64,000 nucleotides of DNA. Origin: Pocillopora verrucosa (taxonomy: Eukaryota > Cnidaria > Anthozoa > Scleractinia > Pocilloporidae). The stretch lies in contig NC_089325.1 of NCBI RefSeq assembly GCF_036669915.1, forward strand, positions 13,225,235 through 13,289,234. Direction: 5' to 3'. The number at the start of each line of letters is the position of its first letter. Position 1 is the first letter of the stretch. This document shows positions 21,696 through 40,879 of the stretch, in pieces. The notes beneath the pieces were generated by a model. It made no database searches. It was given only the letters and a program-made list of their open reading frames with translations, and was not told the DNA's origin. A program made the position numbers and the translations under genes.

Positions 21696-23200
21696 CTATG
21701 GAACTGCTTCCTCCTCATGGTAGGGTGGTGGTGACTTCGATGGATATGGGTACCTCGGGGGTGGTGAATATGCGTTGGACGGCGCATGAGCGAAATCCAC
21801 AAGAGGGGCTGGGTAAGGATTTAATACCGGCTGCGGGAGTGGATGATGTATCACACCTGGCTCTGTGATATGGGGTTGTGTGGTTTGCGTTGACATCGGA
21901 ATCCTGGCAGCCGCCGATTGTCTCTGAATCCTCCGCCTGCATTTTACAGCATACACCAAATAAAGATAAGATGACGAAGACAACCACACCGACAATGAGG
22001 GGTACTGTAGCCGACGAAGACTATGAGGAAAGTAGAAAAAAAGATTAATAATCACGAGAAGCTGTGGCCGACCTGCTAATGTATATTCAAGTTCTAATGA
22101 TGACATTTTTTTATTTTTTCCTCTATTCCGAATTCCCGTTTTGTTATTTTTGGGTTTCTCAACTAGTTAACGAGTCAGTTAAATAGCTAATTGATTTGTT
22201 TGTTTTATTTTTGTCTCGTTAATTTTCCCTATATAAGCAATTCAAATGCGCTGTAATCGTCATGATGACGCATACTTAGCTACCATTCTGAATATTCTTT
22301 TACCCGGGACCACTAGTTACCAGTCTGGCGCCCTAACCACTCGACCACACGGCCTTCTTGATGTTTATCCTAACACCACACCCTTAAATGAGAGTCCGTT
22401 ACTTGCTTTTTCTCGCGTTAATCTACTAAATTGATAATCATTCACAACGAAGCATATGATCTGAACATGGACATGTCTCGAAGAAGTCGCGAGTTTGAAT
22501 TTCGCTGTGAGGCGTAAATCTAGCGGAGGAAAGAAGGAAATAATCGCCATTTAGCGCTCTCGTAAACCAACTTTGATTTTGGACCCTGTTTGTTCCAAGC
22601 GCCTTTCGAATAGCTAATTAAAAATCCTAACTTGGCGTTCTCACAGATAGAAAGCTTTTCAATTGAGTGCGGTTAAACCAAAAAGTTTTGGAAAATCAAA
22701 AACTGATAACAAAATAAAACAACTTACATTTTACGTCCCTTACTGTAAATGTGCCCTTGAAACCGACCGCGTGAGCGAATGTCTTCAGGTATCGTTGATC
22801 CACATAAATACTCTATATTACTGCCGGTAACTTTCTTTCCTCTCTCGAACTTCTACATAATCTCCACAACATGATCCGTAGTCGTGTTCTAGTTGAAATT
22901 CATCAAAGTTGAGTCTCACAATCTTCCTTCTGGAACCGTGATCACCCAATTTCTTACCATCTCTTACCTGAAGGGTACAAGAAACCTTCCTTTGGACTTG
23001 CTTAAGTTCCTTTCGTTCTAGTCCAACTTGGTTTCTCATCGTTGAATTTCCCTAGGTAACACTTCTCTGAATAAGTTGCAGAAACTATGGATCGTAAATT
23101 ATATGCATGCAAAATTAACCGAAAACACGGAGGCCCGATCCAAGTGCCATGAACAATCCGGTGAACCGGGATAAAACCAAGTATCAGCAAAGATTTTACA
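21696..23200 (-). pseudogene. CUB-transmembrane-PPxY receptor gene, copy 2 (decayed)
   Basis: The minus strand shows the shared first-exon segment (about 23200-23125), one CUB exon (23066-22728) and a transmembrane plus tail exon (22020-21696). The CUB exon aligns with CUB3 of copy 1 ('CYLGKFNDEK', 'VRLNFDEFQLE', 'CCGDYVEVRE'). It has a TAA after 'TRTKGT' and frame breaks, one of them at the same 'GAAAGAAAGTTAC' site as copy 1. The membrane helix ('VPLIVGVVVFVILSLFG') and the tail ('QSAAARIPMSTQTTQ', 'SPPPRYPYPSKSPPPY') are in different frames. The tail's PPPY is well kept. Domains matching CUB1 and CUB2 are absent. It is clearly non-functional as read. Confidence 0.8.
22302..22355 (-). repeat. 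tRNA-like SINE fragment
   Basis: On the minus strand TGGTCGAGTGG (22347-22337) is a good A-box match, followed by 'TTAGGGCGCCAGACT' and 'GTGGTCCCGGG'. The second half of a tRNA is missing. It lies in the intron upstream of the copy 2 membrane exon. Confidence 0.45.
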
Positions 23201-24532
23201 TGTAAATACCCGCACTAAGGCGGAGGTGGAGTCATGGGAGCTTTTTAATCACTCTGTAAAAGATCACAGGTCAACCAGCAAATTAATACAGCGCTGTTTT
23301 ATAACTTTACTGGGACAGCTTGAGATGAAGGTTCCATTTAAAAGGAAAAAGGGCGTTTCATGCACAATTGTAAGACGAACCGATCGTTACACACCGATTA
23401 ACAATACCAATTTATTGGACACTGGTTTCGAAAGTCAGCTAGCTTCAGAAAGCCGAATCTCAAGAGTTCTGCGTGACAAACAGCCCAAAGTGTAATACGA
23501 GGGCATGAGACAAAATAAAGAATTGCCATGTTTGGGAGTTTTTTTAAGCGTGCTTTTGCCTTGTGCCTCACAGTAATGCATTGACCACATAGACAATGAA
23601 CAGCTCTACATTAAACACTTAATATTCCTGGTCACAATTGTTTTTAAGATCATATACCAAATCAACCAAATATATTTTTTACATCTTAGAGTGGGCATAA
23701 AAATCGTGCATATCTTATAATCTCGTTAACTACAAATGGACTGATTTAGGGGGGCACTGAAAAAGCTATATCCAAAAAAAAAAAACCCTTGCTGTTGCCA
23801 TAGAGTTTTAGGAAGCAAGGCAAGCCATTGACTAGTTTCCAAACTCTAGAAACAAAGTATCAGAGACTTACCCCTTTAACCCCCAGAGGTGATTAACATG
23901 TAACTTCTCATATAATATCCACACATTATCCTTCAAACAGGTAACGAGAATACTCAAACTGATCAGGTAGAAGTTGTCATCTTGATCTAACACCAAATTC
24001 TTGTTACTATTTGACCAGGAAATGTGTATCTGCTAGAGGGGAGAATTAACAATCAGATCTTGGGATTTAAAGAGTTAAAGACAGTTTCTAAGGTCCAGTT
24101 CAATCAATCCTGATGTAATTGATTTTCAACAAGTTTATTTTAATTAGTTTTACCCTCAAGATGATCAGACTTGACCAGAAGGATTAAAATGTCACTGCTG
24201 TTACAGCTGTTGGTCATCTTTTTTGGACAACTGTACATATCACTGGTGTTAAGTAACTACTGAGAGTTCCCTCTAAATGTAATAAATTAAAATTGTGATC
24301 AATGAAAACTTTGTTGCAAAGAGCTGATCAAAAATAGTAAATGTTAAGTAAAGTGACTAAGACTGACAAATTCTGCATTATTTTTTGAGCAATGGTTAGC
24401 TGTTTAATTAATGTATAAGATCACTGGCGTCATATGATGATGATGATGATGATAAACTTCTTTGAATGGAAAGACAACATTCTGTACACTTTAAAACATT
24501 GTTTTTACATCTGCTGCCATCAGAACTGAGGT
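23201..24532. other. intergenic stretch with a dispersed repeat
   Basis: A repeat copy lies at about 23870-24080 ('cccctttaacccccagaggtg...tctcatataatatcc...gatttaaagagttaaag'). It is related in layout to those at 10.7, 24.7 and 54.8 kb. A GAT run is near 24435. No gene is visible. Confidence 0.5.
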
Positions 24533-29054
<4,522 letters not shown>

Positions 29055-29055
29055 T

Positions 29056-32000
29056 GATCTGATATTGAACACACGGTTATGGCAAAGCTGTAATCCAAGG
29101 ATTGGCGATTAGAAATCAGTTTGACAACAGAATTGTGTTTGTTTTACGCGGTGAACATGACCATGGAGAATCGTGGTGCATTGTGGACTTTCGCGCTTCC
29201 CGCTAAAATGAGAGAAGACTGGGGTTCGCTAAGCTACCTTTCTTTCCCAAACCTTAGTCATTTTTAGGGTATTCCAGCTCCAGACGGACCTTTGTTTTTT
29301 CCTTTACTTTTAAAAGAAAAAGAGTGTTTTTTAAGGTGCTTCATAGTCTTACAAGCTAAAGCTAAAGCACCTTTGTGTTCAGCTTTGACCGTTGCATGCC
29401 CAACTTTGAGCCAGAAATTACGTTAAGTGTAACGAGATCACCATCAGACTGATTCTAAAAAAGACGTGGAAGGGTTCTATGAAATTAGTTCTAATTATCT
29501 TAATTTGAAATTGTTCGTTATTCTTAATTGTATTCCCGCGAAATAATTTGTATCTTCATCAAAACAAAACAGATTAATTTAGACAGGAAGCACTCGAACA
29601 CTATGACACCTTTCGCTAATCCGCCTAACGCGATGGGGTAATTCAATCAATTAGGTCCTTTACTTTAAGGGTTGAAAAAGAACATTTATTTCGAGTACCT
29701 AACCGGAGTTTGATCAATCCTGTACTAGTAGCACCGAGATCACAGTACTCACCACTCTACCAGAAGAGACCGACCCAGGAGACAAGATTGAGGCCAGGAA
29801 GCCTTATCACAAACACTGCACGGAATGCTTGCGCATTCGAGACAAAGGCGGCTGACCATGCGTCAGTAGTTCTGTGAAGAAGTTGTACCGGGGTCGATTC
29901 TCTTCAGATAACCTTGGTCGTTTGAATATTTTTTGAGTAAAAGAGGGCGTTCTTTGTGCATTTCACTTGGACAATTCCATCTTCTGATAGTGCGTTTTTA
30001 TGTCCTGCCTATTGTTGCCTACAGGAAGGAAATTCTGGAGATTCATTTCTAACTAACCTCGTACTATAACAACAGAAACCATTAGAGACATAATTCTTTC
30101 TTTTCAAATAAGTATCTCTGATTCTGTTGCGGTAAATTTTCGCCAGGGTGTGTATACCTCATGTCATGATCCTTTCTGAGAGCACTAGAGCGAATTCTAG
30201 CCAGATGGTGAAAAGTGATAGGCTCTCAAACCGCGGAAATGTCTGTGAGTATTGAAGCAACCGGAATGTAATTTTAAAGAGTCTCTGTCATCATATAATG
30301 AGTCAATATTTGCTCCAAGGGCGGAAAAATTATCCGCAAATTTAGAGCCGGAATTGCATGATCTTTATCAAAAGGAAGCGTGGTGGTCTCGAGTGTTAAT
30401 TGATTGAAAAACAGAGAAGAGGTTGGGAAAATTTCTAGAAGAAAAATGAAGGGATGGTTTTGTTGAGAGGTAATTAAATAAGGCTACAAATTACTGAAAA
30501 GCTGGGCCAAGTCGGTTATGTCATGTTGAAGAGCACCGGACCTCGTGTACCAATGAACCCTTCAAAAGGCATTTTGGGACGTCTAACTGTCGTCTGCCCT
30601 AGATGACTTCGTTTCCTATGGTTTGTGAATCTTGAAAACTTCACTTTATTTATTCATTGATCTATTTTCGATATTTAGATAGGTGGCCCACTCGGCCCAG
30701 TACAGCTTAAAACTGTTTCAAATGGGCGCTTATATTCACAATAACAAGGCCTGGCCGCAACTCCAGGAGCTGCGCGCCTCTCTCTCTAACAACAAGATTA
30801 TAGACTCTATAACGTCCCCTGCTTGCCAGTACAGAGAAGATGCAGGAGACATGCACAGAACCTACGATTTATTATCCTTATCCGAGACTAGACGTCATAG
30901 CAAAGGCAAAACATTCTCCTCCGGTCTACGACATGAACTCTCGACGCTTCTCTTTCTTCGACCATTTACAATTTCGGCAGTGTCCTTTCTGCCCATGACC
31001 GATTCTTGATATTGCATAGCTGGGTACTTGTTTAAGGGCATATAATTTCGCTAACCACAATACTTGCTAAACAATTTGTGAAGACATTACAAGACTTGAT
31101 TCCCATCATTCACCACCGAAATAAGAGGACTCTGGTGTGTCCCCTCCCAACCCCCTCGTTAAAAATCATGTTTCAGAGGGGTATGCATTCAAGCAAATCA
31201 CTTGCATGAGTGCGAGAGCAAGGTCACGCGGTTCGATCCGATGCACTTATTAGATTTCCCTTTAACGAATTAAAGCTATATCATAATAAGATAAACATCA
31301 ATTTTGAACTGACCACAGATAGCACTTTTTGATTTGCATAACATTGCCTCGGTTATATCAGCCTGTATACCACACTTGGTAACCAATCATAAACCATCCG
31401 CCCTTCAGACCTGGCTTATCTAGCTTCCGCCTAAGTATATTTCCGATGAAAATCAGACAAACTTTTTTGTGAGTAAAATACGCTGCCTGTATTTATTTAT
31501 GGCATGCAGGCCACCGTATCCGGCGGAAAATTTACTAGCCATACGGCGAGACTGGTGGAACATAGGATATCACGGAAATCGGAAAAATAGCGCTAGCTTG
31601 CGTTCGATTCCTTCATTACGCGCCAGCTCCTCTTTTATATCATGTTTATCCTTAACTTTGACATAGTCATATGCATCTCGACTAGAATTACGCTTTCATG
31701 ACGTGGCGTGCTCGTCTTCTAACTGAGATGGGCTGCACTATTAAGTTTTAACTCACCAACACTTGAATTCATCTGAGCCAACGACCACATCCGTACAAAT
31801 GTAACTTATTTATGCACATCTCCTTATTTATCATGATTTCGTTCAGCTTTAATCCTCAATAAATGCGTCGGAAAATCACTTTAATCTTTTTTTACAAGAA
31901 GGTTATTTTATTTGAATGACAGAGGATCAAACAGTAAATATATATAGATGACCTCATTCGCGCCTTCTCTGCAACAGGTTTCGCGATCGATTAGGAAGTA

Positions 32001-35000
32001 ATGAAAGCGGAAGAATCCCGTTAAACTCTGCTCTCTGACAAATGAAACTGATACAGCGAAAGATCTTACAGCTTGGTCATGGGAATTAAAGGAGCGATTT
32101 CAGCTTTTTTTATTATTTCATAATAACATAACAGTTTTTCTTCCGGTCTGTGGGAGACATGGAACAGGCAAACAAACAGAAACAAAGAAATGTAGCTACT
32201 CAGACCAAACAATTTTAGAATACAACAGTGAAAATTTGAATTTCTGTATCTAGCTAAGCTTGGCAGGAGATTTCAAGAGGATGTGCGCTTGACTTCGCTT
32301 CTTTTGTTTTTCGATCTCGTGGGAGTGAAATAAGGGGGCCGATATGATATCACATTGCAATCTGAAGAGGTGTTGTCCGGTGTCATATCTAAAATAAAAT
32401 TACCATTGTGGCCGATAGACCTCGTTGTCGGATACATGCGACATCTAAAGTAACCGAGAGAAACTTAACCCTGGAAGAGGCAAGCATGATCAGAGTATGA
32501 AATTTCATTTCTTCAGTAGCACTTAGGTAGACGATCTGGTGCAAAACCGCAAATTCTGGTACTTCCGTTTGCGTGGGCACAGTTTTCCATAGAGGGACCT
32601 AGAAGAGACGAAATTGTCTGTGCTGATCGTCTGAAGTCTCAACGATTTCCTATCTTAAGGTAAGATAATGCAACAATCTTTTTTATCGTATTGGAAGGTT
32701 TTCATTTGTTATTATGTCGGTGCCGAGAATTGAAACCGTTTTTCATTTACTCCAGGCACAGTAAAAGGTAGAAATAGGATGTATGGGTATCCGTTAGGCC
32801 GCTCGGATCAATTACCGCTACAATTTAAAAGTATAAAAGTGAAAGCAACATTGTTTACTCTATATATATATATGTATATATATGTATGTACAAAAACCAT
32901 TAAGTGCTTGGAAACACACCATGTGCGATTATTGAAGCGATCCGAACCAGTATTCACGAGGCTTAATCGGAGATTCGGTTGAAGCGAAAATATCGATCGA
33001 TGGAAATCGAAATTATTCACGGGGTATTATTATAGATTATGGAAATTAGTCAAAGCGCATCATGAAACAAGTTAGTTGTTGACTTGTTCAAGCCTGGAGA
33101 AATATTATCTACGACTGAAACAAGATTATTAGTTGGCTGAGGTCAGACCTGGAAGTTCAAGGGTATCTTATGTTTATTCCCAGATCTGATTGCAATGTAA
33201 ATTCTCTCAACATAATCAATGCGTTGTCCAGCAAACAGGTAATGAGAATTGAAAAACCTTCAATTGTCAGCTAAAAGGTGTTATTTTGATAAAATATAAA
33301 AAAACTCCCAAACGAGTGATGTGCATCGGCCAGGTTAGAGTGAGAGTTATGGATTAGAAGACATTTGGAATCCAATTCTTTTTTTTTGTTTTTTGTTTTT
33401 TTTTCCCTACCTCTTGAGCCGGTAGAGAGTCACTTGAATAGCTCTTTACCCTTAGTTTGATTACCATAGTTGTAACTTGAACAAATGCCAAAATAGCTGG
33501 AAAAACGCTTGCTTACCTGCGAGACGTGTGCTAATCAAATCTAACCCCTTTCCTTACTCCTCGACAAAAGGAAAAAAAAATAAGAATCGAGTGAACTTCC
33601 CAAGTGCTTTCAGATTCCATTAACTTTACATGATGTTTTATTTTTGTTTATTTTGTAACTTAACGTCGAACATATCTTAAAGAATTGGATTACACAAACG
33701 TTCAAATTTTCATTAAATCAGCATAACTATTTTGAGTGGGTTTTTGGACTATGACCGGAAGCGGCGGTGGTCACTGATCAACGAGCTACACGCAAATGTG
33801 CCCCGTGTGATTCAGCTGACCTACAAAGTCATGGGATATATGCATGGATATTTTAGAACTTTGGAATATTGCCTAAAGATCAATTTATTATTTTTTATGG
33901 CGTCCAACTTTTGACGTCTTATCAACTAGAGCTGTCAAGTACAGGAGGCACTTAGCGGTTTTTTTCCCCTTTTTTATCTCCAAGGTGTCAGCAAATGTGA
34001 CGGAAATTTTTGTGTTTTAATCTTCAGACGCGAATCCCTGAATAAACACCTCGTCACTGAGAAAGGAAATAGAGATCGTAACTTAACACCTGCCCTCGTA
34101 AACACGCAGGAAATTATTCATTGACAGACCTGAAGTGCTTGCTTCAACAGGAAAATTAGCGAAAAACGTGGTTTTAAGCCAGTTCTTTGGAGTAATAGAA
34201 CGTGTTGCATCACGAGTTTACCGGCGAGTTCGCCATATTCGATTCAGAGCCATAGAAACCCATTGACCCTACTTATAAAGGTGAGTATTGGTTAGTTATA
34301 TTTGTTCTGTGAGATGAAGAGAATACTCATCAAATTGAATTACGGTAAGAGCCATTGCAGAAAAAATTGAGATGTCGGGCTTATGTAATTTGTTTCGATT
34401 TTATCTCGTTTATTATGTCTGAGCAGATTCCGGATGGTTCGTGTCGCTGGAATAGATTTGAACTCGACTAATTTAGCCCCTAATATCTTATAGTATATCG
34501 TCACTTTAGTATTGTTTATTGTGTCACTATTTTTGTATTGCCACCGTTCCATAATTGAGATTTTGTCACAAGTAACTACGTTTCTTGAGGAACTGTTTCA
34601 AAAAATTTCCCCCGATGTTTATTGTTCAACCTAATTCACAACACCCAGGAAATGCGTCAGTAGTTTGTACTTCATAACAAAAAAATTAGCGCAGACTTTA
34701 TTTAATTTAAACTTGCTAATTATGTTAAATAAACAACACATTTTTGCCAAGGATACATGTACAAACAGCCATAAAATATCGAAACACTAATATACATATA
34801 TCAGCTTAACTATTATATTTTCTGGGGGCCAAGGTTAGATAAAGTATACAGTCTCCATATTTTGGACGGATTGATTTTCCTAGATCATTTTCTGATGATT
34901 CAAGCTGTTGTTTTGAATGTGCTTAGGTATGTTCAATTTGCTTCGTTTGAGTTTTCCAAGCTTTGATCTCAAGAAAAACTGCGCTGCACATCGAAAGAAC

Positions 35001-38000
35001 CTTATTAAGTCATGTGACCGTAACAGGTCGCCATTACTCTGGCGTAAAATACTCCAAAGGCCAAATATTGCCGAGTTTCATAAGGTTCATTTGGATGTGT
35101 TAGACCCCTGCGGCCTAGAACTGCCGACAAATTCTGCCAAGTAGTACGCATGTACAGTAGTAAAACTGTGCGCGAAAGTTAGCGCACGGAAACCGTCACT
35201 AACTTTTTCCTGATATTACATGAGAGGGCAAATATCTGCCCGCGGTTAACAACACCTCCGGTTCGAAATATATTCCACGCCATCTCCCGGAATGTAATTC
35301 TTTTCCTTTTTCGTGTTATCACGACTACCATCACATTCTTCGCTTCTGTGGTAAGCAACGAGATAAGTAAATTACTGGCCTGAAAACAAATCATGGAAAA
35401 CCAAAACAATAAGATTTTTATTAGTTCCAGGCTTTCAAACAACGATATTCGATCTGCTCTCTTGCACCAAATGACACGTGCTAATTGAAATAATTTGCCG
35501 CAACAAAAGACAGTAGTTTTTAGGGCATCACAATAACGTCTTTGACATGAAGCGATGACAGTTCATAAGGCGACTCATTTCAACAGACATCTGTCAACAA
35601 CTATATTTATGAGCACCTTTTGAGACAAAAAAATTTAAACTCCAACTAAACGTGGTGATTCCCTTGTCTGTTGCAAACTAAATCTGGTGTCAACTGAGAA
35701 TAATTCCACTGCAAGAGATTCTACGGTTGTTGAAGGAACTATTTCAAGTATACCCACCATTTAAAAGAGGTGAGTCTAACGCGATGCCTTAGTGTGACAC
35801 TTTGTGCTATTCAAAGTTATACGCTGGGCAGGTATCGCCATAGTTCATCGTGTACATGACTGAAAGGCGTGATTTCGAACGTATTAAACTACCAATTGAT
35901 AAGTCTAGAAATTTCATTGTCCTTTTAAAAGAAAGATAAGATAAAGGAGATAAGGTTCGGAGAGAATGCTAACAAAAGGTCCCTCGTATGGAGTCTGTAC
36001 GGCGTCGTATTTTACAAACCCCTCGGGCCAGTTTAAGCCTCGCGATATTGTCCTTCAGAACAATGGCTCGTGGGCCGTAAAATATTTTGTGGTTTACCAA
36101 CAATACTCAGCAACTAACTATCTTCCTTACGCGTCGTTGGAGAAAAATAAACGCTATATCATTGCGCTTTTTATTAGCATCACAATGTAATATTTACGCG
36201 GTGCTGTTTACCTTGTCATATCCGGTCAAAAGAGGGGGCGAAAACGCTTCATGCAATCGTCGTTTAAAATTGCCATGATTTCGGAGAAAAACTTGACTGG
36301 AGAACACCTTTAAGGTATTTTGACCTTTAAATTTACGTTATTGCTTCCTAACTATTCCTTCAAGTGGAGTGTAAATACAGCAGTTGAGTTACTTTTCGAT
36401 TAGATAACAATAACAATTTTAAGGGGTCACATGATAAAGAGATTAAGAATTGGAAAGGTTTAGCACAGACCATGAAAATCGACGAACGCGTCCTTCTAAG
36501 ATAAGAATGCCAAACGCGTAAAGAGCGTTTATATTATGCCCCTAATGAGAATGTTAGCGTTAATCTTTAGCATAACGTTCATTTTAGGTGGCAAAGGGCG
36601 AAACTATCATGTTTGTCTATAAACCGGATTGTGTTAAAATATGTCACTTTATGAAACATCTCAGTGATGTCTCGCAACAAGGATTCTATGATTTAGTAAA
36701 GACTTCTTAAACAGGCAAATCTTGTTTAAAGTTGCTTCGGTTAGCAGATTCTCCACTTGAGTCTTATAATCCGGAAGACTGTAACAACTAGAACTTCATG
36801 GGGTGCGATCCTAGACTGAAAAAAACTGAGCAAAAGTACATTAGAGGGATCAGCGACGTCAATGCACACAAAACCGACAAAACTACTTGAATGTTATTCT
36901 ATCGAAGAGTTTTAATGTGCGGTTGACGAATTAATTGTGCCAAGCGTTGATCGATAGAGAATGACTTCTCTGCCTTTCTATTGTTAAATTTCCTTGGCCA
37001 TTCGTACGGTTAATCCAAAATCATTTTCTATTTTATGCTGGCGTCCACTGACACAATCGCAGTGTCTTTGCATAACAAATGCTTTTTACGCTGGACACAC
37101 GCACGGTTGACTTCACCTGTCACGTCCGATAAATATCGAGTGTTAAATCCTTCAGTGTAAACAGGTCACGGTCGCAAGAAAAATTTTGTTTGCTGTTGAA
37201 AAAAAATTAAAAATACTAGGAACTCGGACCGGAGGAGCGTGATCTACAAAAGCTACTAAACATGTGCATCTTGGAAAGTTTAGACAAGTTCGTCGTTTGC
37301 CAATCTTCTCCATTCTTAACGAGTCTTGTTTACGTATATTGTTCCCTCTGAAAGGCTTCCTTAAGTTTAAGGAATCAAATTTTTTTTTACGGCTTCGATC
37401 CTTAATTCCAAGTTGCATGTAGTTCCGTATTGCTCGTCACAAGGTACGTCTACACGGAAAGTAAGGGAACTCACGTGCAAAAAACACCGAGTTTAATTAA
37501 CTGAACGTTGGATATCATTTTTCACTATAAGCCTATTTTAGCAATTTTTAACTGAAAGGATTTAGCTTTAAAAGGTTTAAAAACTTTGGCCGGTCACTGG
37601 ATGGGCGTCCGCTCTGGCACTGGAGAGAAAGCATGCACGGATTATCAAAGCGATGAAGATAAACAACATAGCCAACTAGGATCTCCAAACAAAACAAAAA
37701 CTAGTAAACAACAGACAAAAGTAGACAAACAGGCTTCATTTTGTTTTCCTCCGCAAACTTCTCTTTAAGATCTTGGGAAATCGCGTGCGTTTACTAGCTT
37801 CCGATATCAACTTTTCCCGCAATATCCGATGAACTCCAAAATTAAAGCTGATATTGAACATCCAAATCTGCTCGATCGCTAATATTTGATGAGGGACCAC
37901 AAAGGGTCTTTTTGAAAATGGAATTGAATTTTGCAATGAATATCACAGACAGGAATGTACGTACTCTACTTCTTGTTCCTACCTATGGTTTATCATTAAA

Positions 38001-40870
38001 TATTTGTTCATTGTTGTTGCAAGGGGAAATTTCCTGTGCTAGGTTAATCAATGCATTGATTGCTACGTGTTTTTCTTGTTCGTGAAGAGTGATTTTTTTT
38101 CTTTACTGTTAAGAAGGTTACCAACTGCCAACTTAAGAGGCGGCCTCCTCCTCGGTCTTCAAAGCCTTATAAATCACTTTTAGTTGATACAATTTATTTT
38201 GAATAAAATTTCAAATAATGAAACGGGAATTTTCGTTGATGGACGACTTAAAACAAAATTTACTATCTCGAGTTGTCACTACAAGGGTCACTTTAACACT
38301 GCTTATACTAACAAGTGCATACAAGACATTTGTCTAAAACTTCGATTATTGTGATCCAATTTATCAAACACTAATTATATGTACTGCAATGTAGTGTCAA
38401 CTGTTTGAAGAATAATTGTTTCTTTTGTCAGCCACTTATAGAGTACAACCAATAAATATAATTTGGATTTACAGAATTGCCTCGATTCAAATCCGTATAC
38501 CAATAAAATGATTTCAACTCGTTATACCTGTGACGCCCTTCAACATCATTGAAATAGTCCTAATCGTTTTATATCCTTTGTTTCCGTCACGTTAGGGATC
38601 AAAAAGTGCTATCTTCTCCACACGTGCACAAAGCATGTTACCTCTGTCGAAAACACTTCCGATCCCAAACATCCTCACAACTTTTTTTCATATTACGTTG
38701 CCAGAAAGTGTCCAAATTCTAAAACAGGTCAAAAATTGAGAAAAACTGTCATTTTAACGGACAAATGTAGACATATACTAATATTGATTGTCTTATTACT
38801 TCCAATAGCCTTTGAGTTTAGTAACACTCGGTTGAAGCTGGTACGTGCCTTTGTACTTGTATGCACTTGTAGTAATATTTTTCACAAGTGCTCATCATTC
38901 TCATATATAGAGATATCGTTTCGCTCGGAAATTCGATCTTATCTCGGAACTAATAGTTACAAGGATGGCAAGAATTGTTTTCGCATTTCGAATAGAAGTA
39001 TTTCTTTCCCTTTACACACAAAATAGCACTTACTAATGGCGCCATTAGTCTCTTTATTCATGAAATTTTCACGAATACTGCTTTGATTGCGTCTGGCGTG
39101 GGCCATTTCTTAGGTTCAAGGCCACATTTTTTAACGGCCGAGTGGTGATTCGACGAAACAGAACATCCCGCCTTCGCACGAAATCTCTTGCGGGCGTTTT
39201 AAAATGTGACAAAGTCCTCATCTCTCACTAACACTTTGATGATGGGTAGAATTCGAAAATTGCAAAGTAAAAACAACCAGAAATAAGCTTTTAAAGATCG
39301 AAATTTGTTTCAAAACGTTTAACATAGACAGTTGATGATTGATAGCTTGAAGTATGTGATAAATAATTGTTTTAACTGACGTATCAAGGCTTGATACATG
39401 GGAAATCATGTATTTAAATTATAACGAGTGGTTTCTGACCAAAAGGCAAAGATTCACAGAAAAATGTTAATTGCACAATTTGCTGTTGTAAGAAAGACAT
39501 TTTAACCACATTGACTAAAATATTCACTAAAAAAAACCCCGAATAACAAGAGAAACGTTAGTGGATCTCTAAGGTAAATTGTCTTTTTTTTAATCACTTA
39601 TAATTATTCTCTGGTGAACCTCAGTATAAAGATAATATCTTAATACTTTTTATGTGCGAAATCTAGCTTCGTTTTTACAATCAACAATTTATATTTCGTT
39701 CGGTAGCTAGCATTGCCGTTTCTTTCGGATTTTGTTGTATACTTTACAATATCGTAACGTTTCCGTGACACAAACTCTAAGAAGCGAAATCGGCTCGAGC
39801 CGGATTTTTTCCTTTTGTTCTTTCGGTTTGGTAAGCACGTCTTGAGTTTTAGTTATAGTGGCTAAAGTTTTAACACAGAAGGATTACACACAAACAAATA
39901 TTCTTATATCCCTCTGAATCTCAGAATGGCATATGATAAACACGGTTAACTTTGATGTTCTTCTATTCTCAGTCGAGCTTTACCTATTTTTAGTCAGATC
40001 TTTTCTTGAGCCTCTTTGCAACATGCTTTAAGTGTAGGTAAAACGTGCTATTAAAGAGAATTTCGATAGATCCCTTTCCGTAAAGTCAGTGGTATCCCCA
40101 GATTATCGTAAGCTTTAAATTAATGCGCGTGTTTTATCAATGATGGTCCATCAAGTAGTACGGCCTGAAACAATACCTTCTCGTCTCACACAATCATTAT
40201 GAACGTCAGAAACACTCGGATATCTATTTTAAGGTAAACTATGAAAAAACACAATATTGCAGTGATCAGGTTAATTTGAGTCAGCGTGCAAACGAGTTTG
40301 TCCTGCCGGTCTTTGCTTAAAAGGCTGGCATTGGGAGTCCTTGCGCATTCGGCAAGAACTATTTCGAACTAAGCATAACTGGCTGGTATGGTGTTTGTTA
40401 AGTGGTGAGACATGCTCCAATGCCCTTCTTTACATAGGTTTTTTTTTTTTCACAATCCACCGGCAATTTTGGCTATGTTAATGGCGGCAAAATCTTCCTT
40501 TATTCCGCGTTGTGGCGAACCCCACGACTTGGTGCGACAACCACGAGCTTTCTCTAAGGAGAAGGATAACTCACGTTTGATTTGCTATTGTTCAAAAAGG
40601 CCAGCGGGATTGGGTCTCCTGATTGAAAGAAGATCTTGGATTAGAAGCCAGTCATCGATCGAAATTCCCACTCGGCTCGAAATGGTTGTCTATTGACGTG
40701 AAACACTGAAAGTCATTACCTCTGACACTTGATAGCCCGGTTGTGCGGTTTCGTGGAATTAGACTACTTTACATTACAAGCCTCGACAGCTCGCGGTGAT
40801 TTACATATGTAGCATAGAACAGGTTGCAAAAAAAAAAAAAATTATTTTAATCTTCTTCTTCTCTCGGCAG
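29056..40870. other. 11.8-kb stretch without a supportable gene
   Basis: I read both strands. Open frames are short. The longest are at 30683-31009 (+, 108 codons from a GTG) and 35442-35179 (-, 87 codons with a hydrophobic start); neither has a recognisable domain. A short open stretch at about 29726-29848 ('PEETDPGDKIEARKPY') lacks splice support. Simple repeats include a TA-rich run near 32860-32890. The region may hold regulatory sequence or the 5' exons of the FGF gene. Confidence 0.5.
31186..31250 (+). repeat. tRNA-like fragment with B box
   Basis: GGTTCGATCC at 31230-31239 matches the tRNA B box and is preceded by 'gagcaaggtcacgc'. No cloverleaf can be drawn, so it is most likely a tRNA-derived SINE remnant. 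Confidence 0.4.
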
Positions 40871-40879
40871 TCTCACAGG

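Noticed and set aside
22302-22355. Possible tRNA gene with a good A box
   Set aside because: The 3' half is missing and the sequence does not close an acceptor stem.
30683-31009. 108-codon open frame on the plus strand
   Set aside because: It starts with GTG, has no recognisable domain and no splice support; kept only as a note in the gene-free stretch.
35179-35442. 87-codon minus frame with a hydrophobic start
   Set aside because: It resembles a signal peptide, but the rest is not protein-family-like and there is no further support.
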